Positions 12,369 to 24,386 of a DNA stretch of 64,000 nt are shown one piece after another. The DNA comes from Cordilura impudica. Lineage: Eukaryota; Arthropoda; Insecta; Diptera; Scathophagidae. The notes under the pieces are model-generated. The model saw nothing but the letters and a program-made list of their open reading frames with translations. It was not told the DNA's origin and did not search any database. The stretch is from assembly GCA_963682025.1 (NCBI GenBank), contig OY821517.1, forward strand, positions 340,490,196-340,554,195. The letters are read 5' to 3'. The translations under genes were made by a program, and so were the position numbers. Every line of letters starts with the position of its first letter. Position 1 is the first letter of the stretch.

Positions 12369-14049
12369 CTAGTAGAGTCCAGCCGAAGAAATTCGAGTGC
12401 AAATGCCAGGAAATTTTATTTTTTTTATTTAATAAATAATTTTGTAAAAGCCTAAAGTTATGCTTATCAATTTTAGCTAATTCACAATTCAACACTCTTA
12501 AAAAAAATCATGTGAGTCCGATCAAAGGGAAGATGTGTAAGCATCTACTAATTAAAAATTTTTTATGGCACTTTTTTAAAATCAAACAGAAAGCGTCATC
12601 TATGTATCACTTATAGCAAACAACTGCAGGGGCTCTGCTAATATAAAAATATTTATTATTATTTCAACTGGTTAATTTTTAATTTTTTATTTTTCATTTT
12701 TCATTTTTCATTTTTAATTTTTTATTTTTAATTTCTCGTTTCTTGTTTTTCATCTTTCATTTTAATTTTTTTTATTTTTCATTTTTATTTTTTATTTTCA
12801 ATTTTTCGTTTTTCATTTTTCATTTTTATTCTTCAATTTTCATTTTTTATTTTTTATTTTTATTTTTAATTTTTATATTTTTATTTTTCAATTTTTATTT
12901 TTCATTTTTAATTTTTTATTTTTCATTTGTTATTATACATTTTTTATTTTTCATTTCTCATTTTTAATTTTTCATTCTTCATTTTTCATTTTTTATTTTT
13001 AATTTTTATTTTTCAATTTTTATTTTTCATTTTTAATATTTTATTTTTCATTTTTAATTTTTTTTTAATTTTTATTTTTAATTTTAAAATTTTTATTTTT
13101 CAATTTTTATTTTTCATTTTTTATTTTTCATTTTTTATTTTACATTTTTATTTTTCATTTTTTATTTTACATTTTTTATTTTTCATTTTTCGTTTTTCAT
13201 TTTTCATTTTTCAGTTTTCATTTTTCATTTTTCATTTTTCGGTTTTCATTTTTCATTCTTCATTTTTCATTTTTTATTTTTTATTTTTTATATTTCTTTC
13301 TTTATTTTTCTTTCTCATTTCTCATTTTTTATTTTTTATTTTTCATCTTTCATTGTTATTTTTTTATTTTTTATTTTTTATTTTTCGTTTTTCATTTTTT
13401 ATATTTTATTTTTAATTTTTAATTTTTTATTTTTCATTTTTAATTTTTAATTTTTTTAAAATTTTTTTTTATTTTTTTATTATTTATTTTTAATTTTTAA
13501 TTTTTCATTTTTTATTTTTCAACAGTGACAAAAATGTTATTAAATATCATAATTTTTTCACCAATACAATCATAAGTCATACCGATTATGTCTAACGTCT
13601 TACATCTTACGCTGTTTTTGTGATTGTATTGTGAAATAGGTTTTACCCCCCCCCCCTCCCGCGTATAGATGTTTACACATAAAAAAATTCATTAAATTTC
13701 AATATAAATATTTGTTGAACATACAGAAGATATATAAATGGGTTTGTTAATAAATAATTTTATAAGAGCCTAAAGGTATGCTAATAAATTTTATCTAATT
13801 CACAATTCAACACAGGGCTTTTGATATTTATAATAAACACACACAGTAAGTGTTTTATGTATGTGTTAGTAGTAACTTTAAATGGGTATTATTCCAAAGA
13901 AAAAATGTTTCAGACGGTGCAAATCTGTAAACATTGTGAACAGCTACAGAGAAATACCTTTCAATTGATGTATGTTTGGTCTAAATCGGTTGGTAACTAA
14001 AATATTTATATCGGCCACAAGAAATCGTCTTGTCGATTAATATTATAGA
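12369..14049 (-). mobile_element. Hel-B Helitron copy, split by Rep-C copy 3
   Basis: On the minus strand it starts A|TCTATAATATTAAT at 14049 and ends CTAG|T at 12369, preceded by a degenerate GC hairpin. The body shows family landmarks on both sides of the Rep-C insertion: the complement of ACTAACACATAC, the GAAATACCTTTC complement and ATTCACAATTCAACAC. Part of the flank around the insertion (TAATAAATAATTTTATAAGAGCCTAAAG) is present twice, at 12435 and 13750, suggesting local duplication. A 5' TC, a 3' hairpin then CTAG, and insertion between A and T are Helitron hallmarks. There is no Rep/helicase gene, so it is non-autonomous. Confidence 0.7.
12500..13680 (-). repeat. Rep-C copy 3 with expanded (ATTTTTC)n core
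   Basis: The left end has AAATCATGTGAGTCCGATCA, the AGAAAGCGTCATCTATGTAT segment and CAAACAACTGCAGGGGCTC. The right end has TCACCAATACAATCATAAGT, GCTGTTTTTGTGATTGTATT, a C-run and GATGTTTACACAT. The core 12672-13520 is nearly pure ATTTTTCATTTTTTATTTTT-type microsatellite and gives spurious Phe/Ile/Ser-rich open frames (12743-12967 and 12927-13415). It is nested in a Hel-B Helitron. Confidence 0.75.
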
Positions 14050-14847
14050 TGTATCAAATAAGAGGCAATTTATTCGACTTCAAAGATAAACAAGTAAGAG
14101 TGTTAAATTCGGCTGTGCCGAATCTTTGATACCCTCCACCTCGGTTTGAGTATTGATAATAAATGTAAACAAAATATTGGAAAAAGTAAACAATTTGTTA
14201 AACTTAATACCAAATTATTTCAGAAAATTCTTTGGGTTGGTTTTCGTCTTTTCTATTATTTCGGATTTATTTCGGTGTTTGCTTTTTGGTCGTCGTAGTT
14301 GCTGATCGGCATGCATTTAGGTTATATACCTATATGCATACGTTTCCGGTTATATGACATAACTTCTCGTTTAATTTAGTTTTTGCTAATTAAATAGCTC
14401 GCCCTAACCTCCATTGCAAAGGTAATGGTTGTGTAGAGTGGCTATATGCATTAAATCGTGCTAATTGGAGATGGCTGTATAGCTTCTTTTAACTGGCCAT
14501 ATAGGTCGGATGGAGTAACAAAATAATAACCAAAAAAAAAAGCTCTCTCAACTTTTTTTAAAATATTGCCATATTTTGAAAACATAGAGAATAAATTTAT
14601 AATAATAAATAATCAAATTAGGGATGAAAAACGCAAAAAACGAAAAGTCCCAAACATTTTAAATAAAATAATTTAATGTTATCATTATTTTCTGAAAAAC
14701 TTAAAATTTTCATCCAAAAAAAATTGTGAAAATTTATATATAAAAAATAACATTCTCAAAAAATTACGTTTACTTATGTAACAATTTTTATGTTAGCAAT
14801 TCTTAAATATCATTTGAGGTTTTCTTAAATTCATTGAATTTAAATTA

Positions 14848-15309
14848 ATATCGACAAATCTGTTTTTCTATTTATTTAAATTGTAACGAAGTGGCATCTC
14901 TGTCAAAATAAGCGAAAAACACAAAGAATAGAAAAAAACAAATTACTTCGTGTTTGACAGGATGATTTTAAGTTTATGTTTAATATCTTTATTTTTTTTA
15001 CTAATATTTCTGTTTATTTATTTGAAAATGAAATAATGAATTTAATTTTTTTATTTATATTAAAAAGTTTTTTAATTAAAGCAAAATATTTTCACTATTT
15101 CATGATTTTTATTTATGTATGACGACATTTCAACCTAAAAATTTAAGTTTTTATCGATTGAATAAACAACACAAAAATGGTTCTCTTTGATAACAACAAC
15201 AGCTGACTTTAACAATAGCGAATATCGTTTAAAAATTTTACTGATAATTTTGCAATTTTCTTTTTTTTTTACGATTCGACTATCGTTAAAAAAAGTTACT
15301 GAATCGCAG
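14848..15309. mobile_element. E element remnant inside DINE-D copy 1
   Basis: The right end CTGAATCGCAG|TA with AACGATTCGACTATCGTTA and the TCGATTGAATAAACAACACA segment match the free-standing E copy at 24871-25445. The left end with the AACGATCCGACAATCGC motif is deleted here. The intact empty site for the short retroposon of copy 2 lies within it (about 14935-14960). Confidence 0.6.
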
Positions 15310-16164
15310 TACTGAAAAGTTATTAAACATATTTCTAAATTTAAAATTATTATATCCGACGTTTTGATATGATTTTCTGAAATTCAATTAATATTTTCTA
15401 ATTTATAATTGGAAATTTTATTTTCAGTTTTTATTATAATTGATATTTTCTTAAATTTGAATGGAAAATTTAAAAAGTGAAATTTTGTATTTATGTGAAT
15501 AATAATGCTTTATTAATTATAAACAATTTTTAAAAATTAGATGTAATCGCAATCAGATATTTTATAGGTAAAGAGAATAATAATTCTATATAACTATGTA
15601 GAACTGTTTTGTAAGCAAAAAACTCATTGACGAACTCGGTAACTCTATTTTGTAAAGACAACAAAAAGTTAATATGCCAAACTTATGTTCATATTTGTAA
15701 AAGAATAATGAAAAAACGTATGAAATAAAAGACCAGCCCGTGTATACTCTTAACATTGTTCTGTATGATATCTTGTTGAAAATATTAACATTCATGTTAA
15801 AATAGAAATAACTATTGCAAAGCTAATTAGAACAAACAAAAATTATGGCGCCATCTACTGTGGCATAGTCACGCTGAGCAAAATGAAGTGACACTCTGTT
15901 AATGCAAAAGAAATGTATTTTCCCCACAACAAAATACTGCAGAATTTTATGTAAATAATATAACCGATTTATTTCTAACATGCAGTTACTATGAATATAC
16001 ATACATACATACATATATATAATATATGTATATTTGTTGTATTATTTAATATGTGTATGTATGTATATTTAAATATTACACACACAAAATACAACATCAA
16101 ACGTTATTTTTGTGTTTTTCTCTTTAAATAAATTAATACATAAATTTTTTTGCTAAATTTACAT

Positions 16165-16756
16165 TTGGGCAATTCACAACAGGTGTTGTATATTGTATGT
16201 TGTATTGAAATACACAATACAATCATTTGTTGTGAACACTCAGTTGTATTTTCATATTGTAAAACGCTTTCTTTAGTAATTTTCGATCCAACGAGGAAAG
16301 ATCGCTTCGTCGCTTCTGCTATTTTGTATAAGAGAAAACACTTCTCAGTGTTTGCTTTTTGGTCGTGAGATATACCCTGGAGTTTTAGTTACGTACCTCT
16401 TGCATTTTAATTTATAATGAAAAAAAAAAAATGTTAAATGTTTTGGTTGGTACTGAAAGAGAAAATACATACTAAAAAATTATAAACATTAATTTTTATA
16501 TAAATAAACTTATCGATGTATTTGCGTTATTTGCATTATTTGCCATATTTTATTTTATAATTATTTATGCTGATAAAATTCTATGAATTTGTTTTTTCTT
16601 TTTCATAAAAACTGGCATTCACTTGGAACTGATATGTTATGATACAATATACAACATTTACTAAACATAGCAAATGAAGTTGGATCGTGTATCAGATTTT
16701 TCAGTGAAAATTACCAACAACAATTTTACACTATTGTAAAGTGATACAAGTGATAC
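16165..16756. other. Copy-specific 590-base segment in DINE-D copy 1
   Basis: DINE-D copies 2 and 3 run from the TTTACATT A/T-rich stretch straight into AACAACTAGGTATTTTAGC. Copy 1 has about 590 extra bases between these points. The segment is rich in TTGTATTG-type words and includes ATCCAACGAGGAAAGATCGC. No inverted ends or clear target duplication were found. It may be an insertion in copy 1 or a deletion shared by the other two. Confidence 0.5.
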
Positions 16757-17647
16757 AACTAGGTATTTTAGCATTATTTGCTTTAGATGTTGGTGAATTT
16801 TTACTCCGTTTATATTAACTCGTGTCTGCTTGTCGAAAAAATTTTGGTTCGATTTTAACCACTTTCCCGTGACCCAATCGATCTGAAATTTTGCAGGCAG
16901 GCTCGTGGCAATGACGGAAATGATCTAACATATTTTTTTAGTGATGCCAAAACAATGGAAACTTTTAAATTGTTCTACCAGAGTTGATAAAAAAAATGTA
17001 CAAAGGGTTTGTTTTTGTTATATTATTACCATAACGACCACAAAAACAACAAGTCCAGCTATGAAAACAATGCAACATTTAGAATAACAACGAGAACAAT
17101 ATAGAAATATCATGTTTTTTTTTTTTTTTTTTTTTACTTTTTCAGAGATTTCCCTGGACCTGTTCCACCGATTTTAATGATTTTTGAAGTAGAAATCTTC
17201 CCATGAATTTGGTAAATGATTCTCACTAAAAATGATCACTGTAGCTGCACTATTGAGGGCGTGATCGTGACAAGAACAACATAGAAAATTATTTTTTTTC
17301 AAGACTTTTTTTAGTTCTTCATTCAAATCTCGGGCCCTAATCGACCGATTTAGACGATTTTAAATAGCAAACTTTTCAGGATGTTAGTAAATCATTTTTT
17401 ATGCCAACGAGCACCCTAGTTGCCCGATTGATGCCGTTATCGTGATTTCCACAGACGGACAGACGGACAGACGGATTACAAATATATAAATTTTATGGGG
17501 TCCAAAATTTTTTTTTCTAATTATTACAAACGGAATGGCAAACTTATATATACCCTCTGCACACTGGAGTGGAGGGTATAAATAAAAGTAATATTTAATT
17601 TTCCATATTACGAATAAATGACCGGACATCTTTGTTGATACTTCCCA

Positions 17648-18391
17648 TTAATTTTTACTCACCTTCCATCCCACCTCTGCAGAATACTTGTTCCATTTAC
17701 TTAACCTTAAATCTTCAGTTTTTGCTTCTTCTTTACCCTTCTGTAAGTTATTTTTTACTTTTGCCCAATAAATTTCGATTTTCCGAAATTGTGGGCAATT
17801 TGGAGTATTAATATATTTGGGTATTACATTAAACCGTTTGTCTTTATACCATTTCATTGCTAAATTTGAATAATGATGCCAAATCAGGCCAAAATTTTAT
17901 GAGTTCTTGAGCTGTTTAATGAGTGGTAATAATGTTTTTTGGAGACATTTCTTTGTATATAATTCTACCGTCATCGCTGATGCTGTTCTTCAAGTCACAA
18001 CTGCATATAACTTACCATATCATAAATTTATTTCCGTATTTATCCATTTTGGTATACTTATATTTAGGGGCGACATTTTCACGTTTCGTTGCAATATAAT
18101 ATTTGTTTCCAGGCAACTGCTTAATATCAAATTATAGTTACATCTGTTTCATCATCCATCATTATACAACCTTCAAACTTCGTCAAATTTTGATGTACAA
18201 TAAAAGGGTTCGTGTTTTAGCACGTACGGTTTGGGTGTTTAATAGCTCGGTAGGTCCTTAATCCTCCGTTTGAGCGTATGCGCTGCACAGTGCTTCTACT
18301 TGTATTGAACTTTTTGGCACTATCTCGATCAGACATTATCAGCATTATTTTTAATGGAAAGTAGTACTGTTTTCTTCAAAGTTGAATCCAT
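17648..18391 (-). pseudogene. Broken ITmD37E-type mariner transposase
   Basis: Read on the minus strand, the reconstructed pieces show, in order, a start MDSTLKKTVLLSIK, a helix-turn-helix segment AKKFNTSRSTVQRIR, the first catalytic Asp in MMDDETDVT, KQLPGNKYYIATKREN, the second Asp in WPDLAS, and the C-terminal NCPQFRKIEIYWAKVK whose Glu completes the triad. Counting WPDLAS Asp to RKIE Glu across the frameshift gives 37 intervening residues, the spacing that defines the ITmD37E group of the IS630-Tc1-mariner superfamily. Several frameshifts and internal stops interrupt it, so it cannot be active. TIRs were not identified. Confidence 0.75.
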
Positions 18392-18733
18392 AATTTTTTT
18401 TACACTTGTTTTGCTTTTCTTTGTATAGTTGCTGTGACCTTGTAACGTTTCACTGTAGATTTTGGAATTTTAAGGAGTTTTTCAAAAAAGTGTGCAAAAT
18501 TTTTTCACGTCCCTTTTGTTCCATGGCGTCTGTACAAAATAATATTAAGTTGACAAATTGACAAACTTGAAACGCGTTAAAAGTAACGACATATGCCATG
18601 TCAATAACATGTCGAGTTAAAAACTTAAAAATTTTATACACCAGGAGCGCTGTAATCATGTTTTGAATGTTGCCATATTTTGAGCGGTCCATTATTTATA
18701 CAATTGTTGAAAACTTTCCCTCTATTTTTGGTT
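18392..18733. other. Spacer between two transposase relics
   Basis: Probably the 5' non-coding side of the ITmD37E relic. It contains TGACAAATTGACAAACTTG and a small inverted ACATGTTATTGACATG, but no gene is supported. Confidence 0.4.
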
Positions 18734-19720
18734 TCAATATCTTGTTGGGTTTCCATTACTTTTAAGTACTGCTTCACAACGCCGAGGCCTGGAGTCAATA
18801 AAATTGTTGATGATATCCATTGAAATTTTTAGCCACTCTGAATTAACAGCTTCAATGAGATCAGTCTTGTTTGTGTAATTTCGTGTCCGTACTTTTCGAT
18901 CTATCTTTTTCCCAAATATTCTCTATAGGATTGAGATCTGGTTATTGTACTGCATTAGATTTTAGCTATTCGGTTACAACTTTGGAGTTGTGGTTTGCGT
19001 CATTGTCATGTGGAAACTTCTAGACCAGGGGCATATTTTTTTCTGCGTATGGATACATTACGTTGTTTACAATTTTCTTGTATCCAATTCCACTTTGAGT
19101 ATCTTTTTCGACATGAATTGGACCCATCCCTTGGCCCAAAAGACAACCCCATACCTTAATATTGCCACCACAAAACTTAACAGTTTTATTTGCATATTTG
19201 AGGTCTGGTCTTTTCCTCTTGGGCTGTTTTACAAACGTTCTTCCATCATGACCTCTTAAATTAAACTTGAACTCATCTGAAAACAGAACAGGGCCAAGTC
19301 AGCACGTTCTTTATGAAACTTTTCGATCGGAATGATCTTTTATTTTCAAAAAAAAAAAAAAGAAAAATATACTAAGAATAAGTTGTAAGTGAAACGTGGG
19401 CTGATGTCTTCTTTAAATAATAAACTAAAATATGGAATCTCGTTTGATTTTTGATTTACTGGATATCGAATGCGAAGAATTGGTACCAGTATTCCAATTC
19501 CGTCCTTACCAGTTCATGTGATTTTTTGCAAAAATTAATGCGAGCCAGACGATTTTTCTCCGGTATAAGTTGTTTTTCACAGAACGATAACAACTAAGAT
19601 CACCCTCAATTGATCGTCGGGAAACAGTTCGAGCTCATAATTTGAGTTTCAGATTATTAATGAGTTCTTTAGGTAGCACTTTTTTAAAAATATTTTTTGA
19701 ACTTTTTACGGGGCCTGCCC
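18734..19720 (-). pseudogene. Broken Tc1-like DD34E transposase
   Basis: Minus-strand translation in broken frames shows EKNRLARINFCKK, then FSDESKFNLRGHDGR (first catalytic Asp), TVKFGGGNIKVWGC, GPIHVEKDTQSGIGYKKIV, FPHDNDANHNSKVV (second Asp in the HDND motif), PDLNPIENIWE (catalytic Glu), and a C-terminal RRCEAVLKSNGNPTRY followed by a stop. This is the usual Tc1-like order. The few residues just before PDLNPIEN are deleted, and stops lie in the segment between the HDND and PDLNPIEN motifs. The open frame at 18990-19259 on the opposite strand is a shadow. Confidence 0.75.
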
Positions 19721-19888
19721 ATAAATGTTAAGTCGTCACCGTCACTCTTTCACTATATTTCTTGAAATATTTCAAAATAATGGATTTATTCATTATGGAT
19801 TTATTCATAGAATATTTCCCACAATTTTTATACCTTATATCATTATGTGGTAATGTTTTAACTACCAAAAATATTTGATCTAGACCCA

Positions 19889-21381
19889 TCTTATATATAA
19901 AAAAATTTATGAAAACTAACGTCAGTCCGTCAGGGTGTTCTATTCCGCCGATTTCCTTCATTTTTGATGTGTAAACATCTATACGCGCAGGGGGGTAAAT
20001 TTCAATAACAGCGTAAATGTAAGCGTAACATGTAAGTCGTAAGACAAAATATGATTCTATTGGTGAAAAAATTATGATATTATGATAACCTGTTTGAGAA
20101 TTAAAAATGAAAAATAAAAAATTAAAAATAAAATATTAAAAATGAAAAATAAAAAATGAAAAATGAAAAATAAAAAATGAAAAACTAAAATACAAAATGA
20201 AAAATGAACAACGAAAAATGAAAAATACGAAATGGAAAATGAAAAATGAAAATGAAAAACGAAAAATGAAAAATGAAAAAGGAAAAAAAAAAATTAAAAA
20301 ATTGAAAATAAAATATTAAGAATAAAAATGAAAAATAAAAAATGAAAAATAAAAAATGAAAAATGAATTAAATAAAAAAAAATAAAAAGGAAAAATAAAA
20401 AATAAAAAATTAATAATAAAAAATTAAAACTAAAAAATTAACAATAAAAAATGAAACATGAAAAATAAGAAATGAAAAACTAAAATTAAAAATGAATAAT
20501 GAAAAATAAAAAGTGAAAAATAAAAAATAAAATATAAAAAATTAAAAATGAAAAATAAAAAATGAAAATTGAAAAAAGAAAAATAAAAATTGGAAAATGA
20601 AAAATGAAGAAAAAAAAATTAAAAATAAAGAATGAAAAATTAAAATTAAAAAATTAAAAAATGAAAAATTAAAAATAAAAAATTAAAAATTAAAAAAAAA
20701 TTTTAAATGAAAAATGAAAAACGAAAAAAGAAAAAGGAAAAATTAAAAATAAAAATTAAAAAAACGAAAAATTAAAAATTAACCGGTTAAAATAATAAAT
20801 AATAATAATAAGTGATACGCTTTCTGTTTGATTTTAAGAAAGTGATATAAAAAAATCTTTAATTACTAGATGTTTAAACATCTCCCCTGCGATCGGACTC
20901 ACATGATTTTTTTTTTTTTAATATGTCAATCATTGAAATTTAGTCAGCTCCCACCTTACTCAAGTTATACTCAAACGTGATTCTTCCCTGTACATTTCTT
21001 ATGGGACACATTCATTCAAGCAATTCGAATTCTCATAGCTCCTCTTTTAATGAATGGATCTTGATAGTTTCACTCTCAGAACACTCAGTGGATCAAGCTC
21101 TTTCTTTTGAGCTGTTTAAATTCGTTGAGTTTGAAGAAAGTTATGCGTGCACAATCAACTTTACATTATGCAACACGCAAGTTAATTGTGAATTGCCAAA
21201 AATTTGAATACCTTTAGGTGGCATACAAGGTGGCTTTTATTTATGTGTGTTCAACAAATATGTATAATGAAATAAACTTAATGAATTAAATAGATGAAAA
21301 AACATTGCAAGAAATAAAGTGAATGATAAAATAAAATTTCCTAGAATTTGCACTCGAATTTAGAGGGCTGGGCTCTGCTAG
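19889..21381 (+). mobile_element. Helitron (non-autonomous), precise insertion in DINE-A
   Basis: It starts A|TCTTATATATAAAAAAATT and ends GGGCTGGGCTCTGCTAG|T, with a worn GC hairpin just upstream (GCACTCGAATTTAGAGGGC). Removing it rejoins GACCCA and TCTTTTATT, the undisturbed DINE-A sequence, with no target duplication, as expected for Helitron insertion between A and T. The 3' 190 bases match the Hel-B family; the 5' 80 bases differ from other Hel-B copies. Rep-C copy 4 is nested inside. There is no Rep or helicase gene. Confidence 0.75.
19966..20918 (+). repeat. Rep-C copy 4 with expanded core
   Basis: Left end GATGTGTAAACATCTATACG followed by CGCAGGGGGGTAAAT. Right end AGATGTTTAAACATCTCCCC then GCGATCGGACTCACATGA and a T-run. 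The core at 20098-20780 is AAAAATGAAAAATAAAAAAT-type microsatellite. It sits inside the Helitron at 19889-21381. Confidence 0.75.
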
Positions 21382-22296
21382 TCTTTTATTAAACCGATTG
21401 TTTCGGAATCACTTTCTGAATCGATTTAGCGATGTCCGTCTGTCCGTCCGTCCGTCTGTCTGTCCGTCTGTGTGTCCATGTAAAACTTGTAATCAAACTA
21501 AAGGTCGCAAATATGAATATATATCGATTCATGTTCCGACTTAGTCGCCATACAAATGATCCCTATGAGATCGACTTAAATTGCCATAATATCCAAATTA
21601 TCATATATATCTCGGTCAAATTTGGTTCAAGTGTGTTTATTATATCCATTAATCAGTAGTTAAAAAATAAACCCTGTAGAACAATTCTTATACAATAGTC
21701 CCCATATATAGCGAATTCCCGATCTTCACATAAATTTACCATAAAACAAAAATGTTGCACAGATTTTTCTTAAATTTGTTTTGTATATGTTTTTGAAAAA
21801 AATAAGTAACCTTACCAAATATGGTTAGGATCGGTCTATTTTTCGACCTAGTCCCCATATAAATATAGCATCCGATATGAATTTTTTCATATCCGAAGGC
21901 AAAAAAATTAATAATAATGTCACTCAAATTTGGTTTATACTTATTTTCTATATCTAATATAGGGCCTTTAAACGCATGTTATAGGTTATCGTGTAGTAGG
22001 TCTAGACCGACCATAATTTTCTCACCTGTTTTTCTTTCATATTGGAGATTTTTTTTACGGAATAACGTTAAAAAAGTGTGGCAACACCAGCCTAAACTAA
22101 TGTGACATGAGAAGTTTAACGATACATATGCCTGGTTTTCACTATGTCATTTCCAATGTCAATATTTGTCAATTATTGTCAGTTGTATGAAAACGGGCTG
22201 TAATGTCTTGTCATTTGCAACCACTGGCAGCATTTGACATCGAAAATGAAATTGCCAACATGTTGGAAACACAAATTATGAAACTTAGATTAACAA

Positions 22297-22616
22297 TAAT
22301 AAAAAGTACAACATAGAAAAAACATATTATTTAAAGAATTTTTTTTACATATTCATTGAAAATATGAACTGATTTTAATGATTTTAAAGTGCAACCTGCT
22401 CAGGATGTCAATAAAACTTTTTCACTAAACATGAGCAATACAGCTCACCTATTGAGGGCGTGATCGTGATTTCCACAAACGGACAGACGGATATCGCTAT
22501 ATAATTCCGCTTGTTAAAATGATCGAAAATTTATATATTTGATGGCGTCCAGTTTTTTTTTCTAATTATTACAATCGAAATGCACGCTGTTGTGGAGGAT
22601 ATTATAAATTCGTATC
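22297..22616 (-). mobile_element. DINE-D 5' fragment
   Basis: It matches the 5' 330 bases of DINE-D in complementary orientation: ACAACATAGAAAA at the left, TTGAGGGCGTGATCGTGATT, the shortened GGACAGACGG core, TTTTTTTCTAATTATTACAA and a worn terminal GTGGAGGATATTATA. The remainder of the element is absent. Confidence 0.65.
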
Positions 22617-24386
22617 TGGACTTCTTATACAAACGAAATAAGAAGTGTACAAGTTTTTTTTCTTATTTTTCTTCCTCTTTATATAAAAGCATTACAAAAA
22701 CAACTTTGATGTAAATTTATAAAATAGATCTCAAACCTTAATTTGTGTGGAATAATTTTTATATTATTTCTCTACATTTAACACCGTGTTTCTCTTTATA
22801 CCGCTTTGGTAAGTTTATTTTTTTGCTGACTGTATTTCAAAGTTTGCTCATACAAAGATTTGTAGGGCCACAACAGCAACAAAATTTCAAAATGATGGAT
22901 TTGAGGAAAGTGGGAAATACAAACATATAAGTAAGAGTGTTGTTGTTGACTTAGCCGAATTCTAAATTTAATTGGTTTTAGATGCTATTTGAAGTGTTAT
23001 TTATCATTTCCATTTTATTTTTTTTAAATAATTTTTTTTTAGGTTTTGTTTTAGAATATCGAAATCCAACACTAAGTGATGTCATATTTAAATATTTGAT
23101 TCTGAGTTTTTATTCTCATTCAATGTAATGGCGTTAAACTTTTTCCGTTATTCTTTCTAAGCCGGAAGGAAATATTTTTAAATTCAATTGAATGTTGCCA
23201 TATTAAATTTCCATTTCTAATATGCGGCAAGCGGTTATTGGCTAAAAGAAAAAAAAAAAAAACGCTAAATAAACGATTCCTTTTAAATCAATGCTGTTTA
23301 CCGTTTATTTGTGGAATTTTATCTGTTTCCTCTTTTTCTTGTAGCATTGAAGAGTTTCAAATGCAAAACAATTTGAATAAAGTCAAGTAAAATCTAAACG
23401 CGTTGGCAGAATGTTAAAGATTCATTTCCCTTTGGTAATCTTTGTCAGACATTAAACAATTTCTTATTAAATTTATTTGGTTTTCTTTTTTTTTTTTTAA
23501 CAATTAATTAAAAGAGCAGTTCATACAAACGCCAATTTGATATTGTACGAATGTGTTGTTATACAAAATATTGTCTTAATTTAAATTTATGTTTTTAAAT
23601 CAAGTGCACTGAGAATACAGTGTCTCTATACATTAGCTTTATATCGTTTTGTTTCTAGAATGTTGTTGTTGTTGTTATTGTTTTTGAGTCGCCTCACATG
23701 TAATGTTTTTCAAGTCATTAAATCTTTTTTGTACCATTTTTAAGTAGCAGCCACAAAATTACGACATGCTTAAACCTAATGAACTTTTATAATATTATTT
23801 TTATTTTAATTGTTATTTTTTTTTTTTTTGCTAAAGACAACTAAAATAGCAACTAAATTACAAATTACATAATTATCATTTTCTTAATGTTTAATTTTAA
23901 ATAAAGTACCAAAAAAAAAAAAAAACCGGTAACTCATCAAAATTACTAAATAAACTACGATTTAACGCGATTTGCTGTGTTACTGGGTCATTTTCTACGT
24001 ATTGGGGTTAAGATTTTTATATTTGTATTATATAATGAGAAACTTAATGAAAAATTAACTGTAGAAATTTTGTTTGATATTATTATTATTATTATTTTTT
24101 TTTTTTTTTTTGGTAAAAAAAATTAATTTTTGTAAAAAAATTTTTTTTAAGATTAATTAATGACTGATTTTTTTTTTGTTTTGAAAGAAACAATAAATGA
24201 ATAAAAGAAATAATTTAGAGAAAATATTTCTTTGGGAGGAAAAGTTAAATGTGAATGAACTATAATAATTTTTTATATGCGTCGTATTCAAATTTAAGGT
24301 AAAAATGTAAAATGAGATTTGTAAATTAAATAATTTTCACTTCAAGATGTTGGTGATATCGTTTCAAAAATGTTTAATTCGCTATG
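22617..24386. other. Unassigned intergenic DNA
   Basis: AT-rich with poly-A/T runs and a short GTTGTT microsatellite near 23660. No supported gene and no family seen elsewhere in the window. AAGTAAGAGTGTTGTTG near 22930 resembles the 3' tip of DINE-D but lacks its hairpin. Confidence 0.45.

Larger units (their letters stand above)
14088..17581 (-). mobile_element. DINE-D copy 1, 3.5 kb
   Basis: On the minus strand it begins with TATACCCTCCACTCCAGTG near 17581 and runs into a (GTCCGTCTGTCC)n core and ATCACGATAACGGCATCAAT. It ends at 14088 with the hairpin ATTCGGCACAGCCGAAT then CTCTTACTTGTT. This is the same end architecture as DINE-A, but the element is four to five times longer. It is collinear with 27653-30680 and 44580-47902 over landmarks such as GGCGCCATCTACTGTGGCAT and the CAGCCCGTGTATACTCTTAA region. 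It has no conserved coding frame. It contains an E-element segment (14848-15309) and, uniquely among the three, an extra ~590 bases at 16165-16756. Confidence 0.75.
19829..22037 (+). mobile_element. DINE-A copy 3, split by a Helitron
   Basis: The 5' part (19829-19888) reads from a worn TATACC end to TTTGATCTAGACCCA. The rest resumes at 21382 with TCTTTTATTAAACCGATTG, the (CCGT)n core and the body. It ends at 22037 with GGTCTAGACCGACC and TTCTCACCTG. In intact copies GACCCATC and TTTTATTATACCG are contiguous, so the interruption 19889-21381 is exactly removable. About 20 bases after the 5' end are also deleted. Confidence 0.75.

Noticed and set aside
12050..12495. Hydrophobic minus-strand frames that might be a chemoreceptor-like fragment
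   Set aside because: They are short, AT-driven and partly inside a Helitron, with no receptor motif and no neighbouring exon.
12743..13415. Open frames of 74 and 162 codons
   Set aside because: Pure translation of the Rep-C microsatellite core.
16841..16862. GGTTCGATTTTAACC resembling a tRNA T-arm
   Set aside because: A conserved DINE-D word present in other copies in altered form, with no cloverleaf around it.
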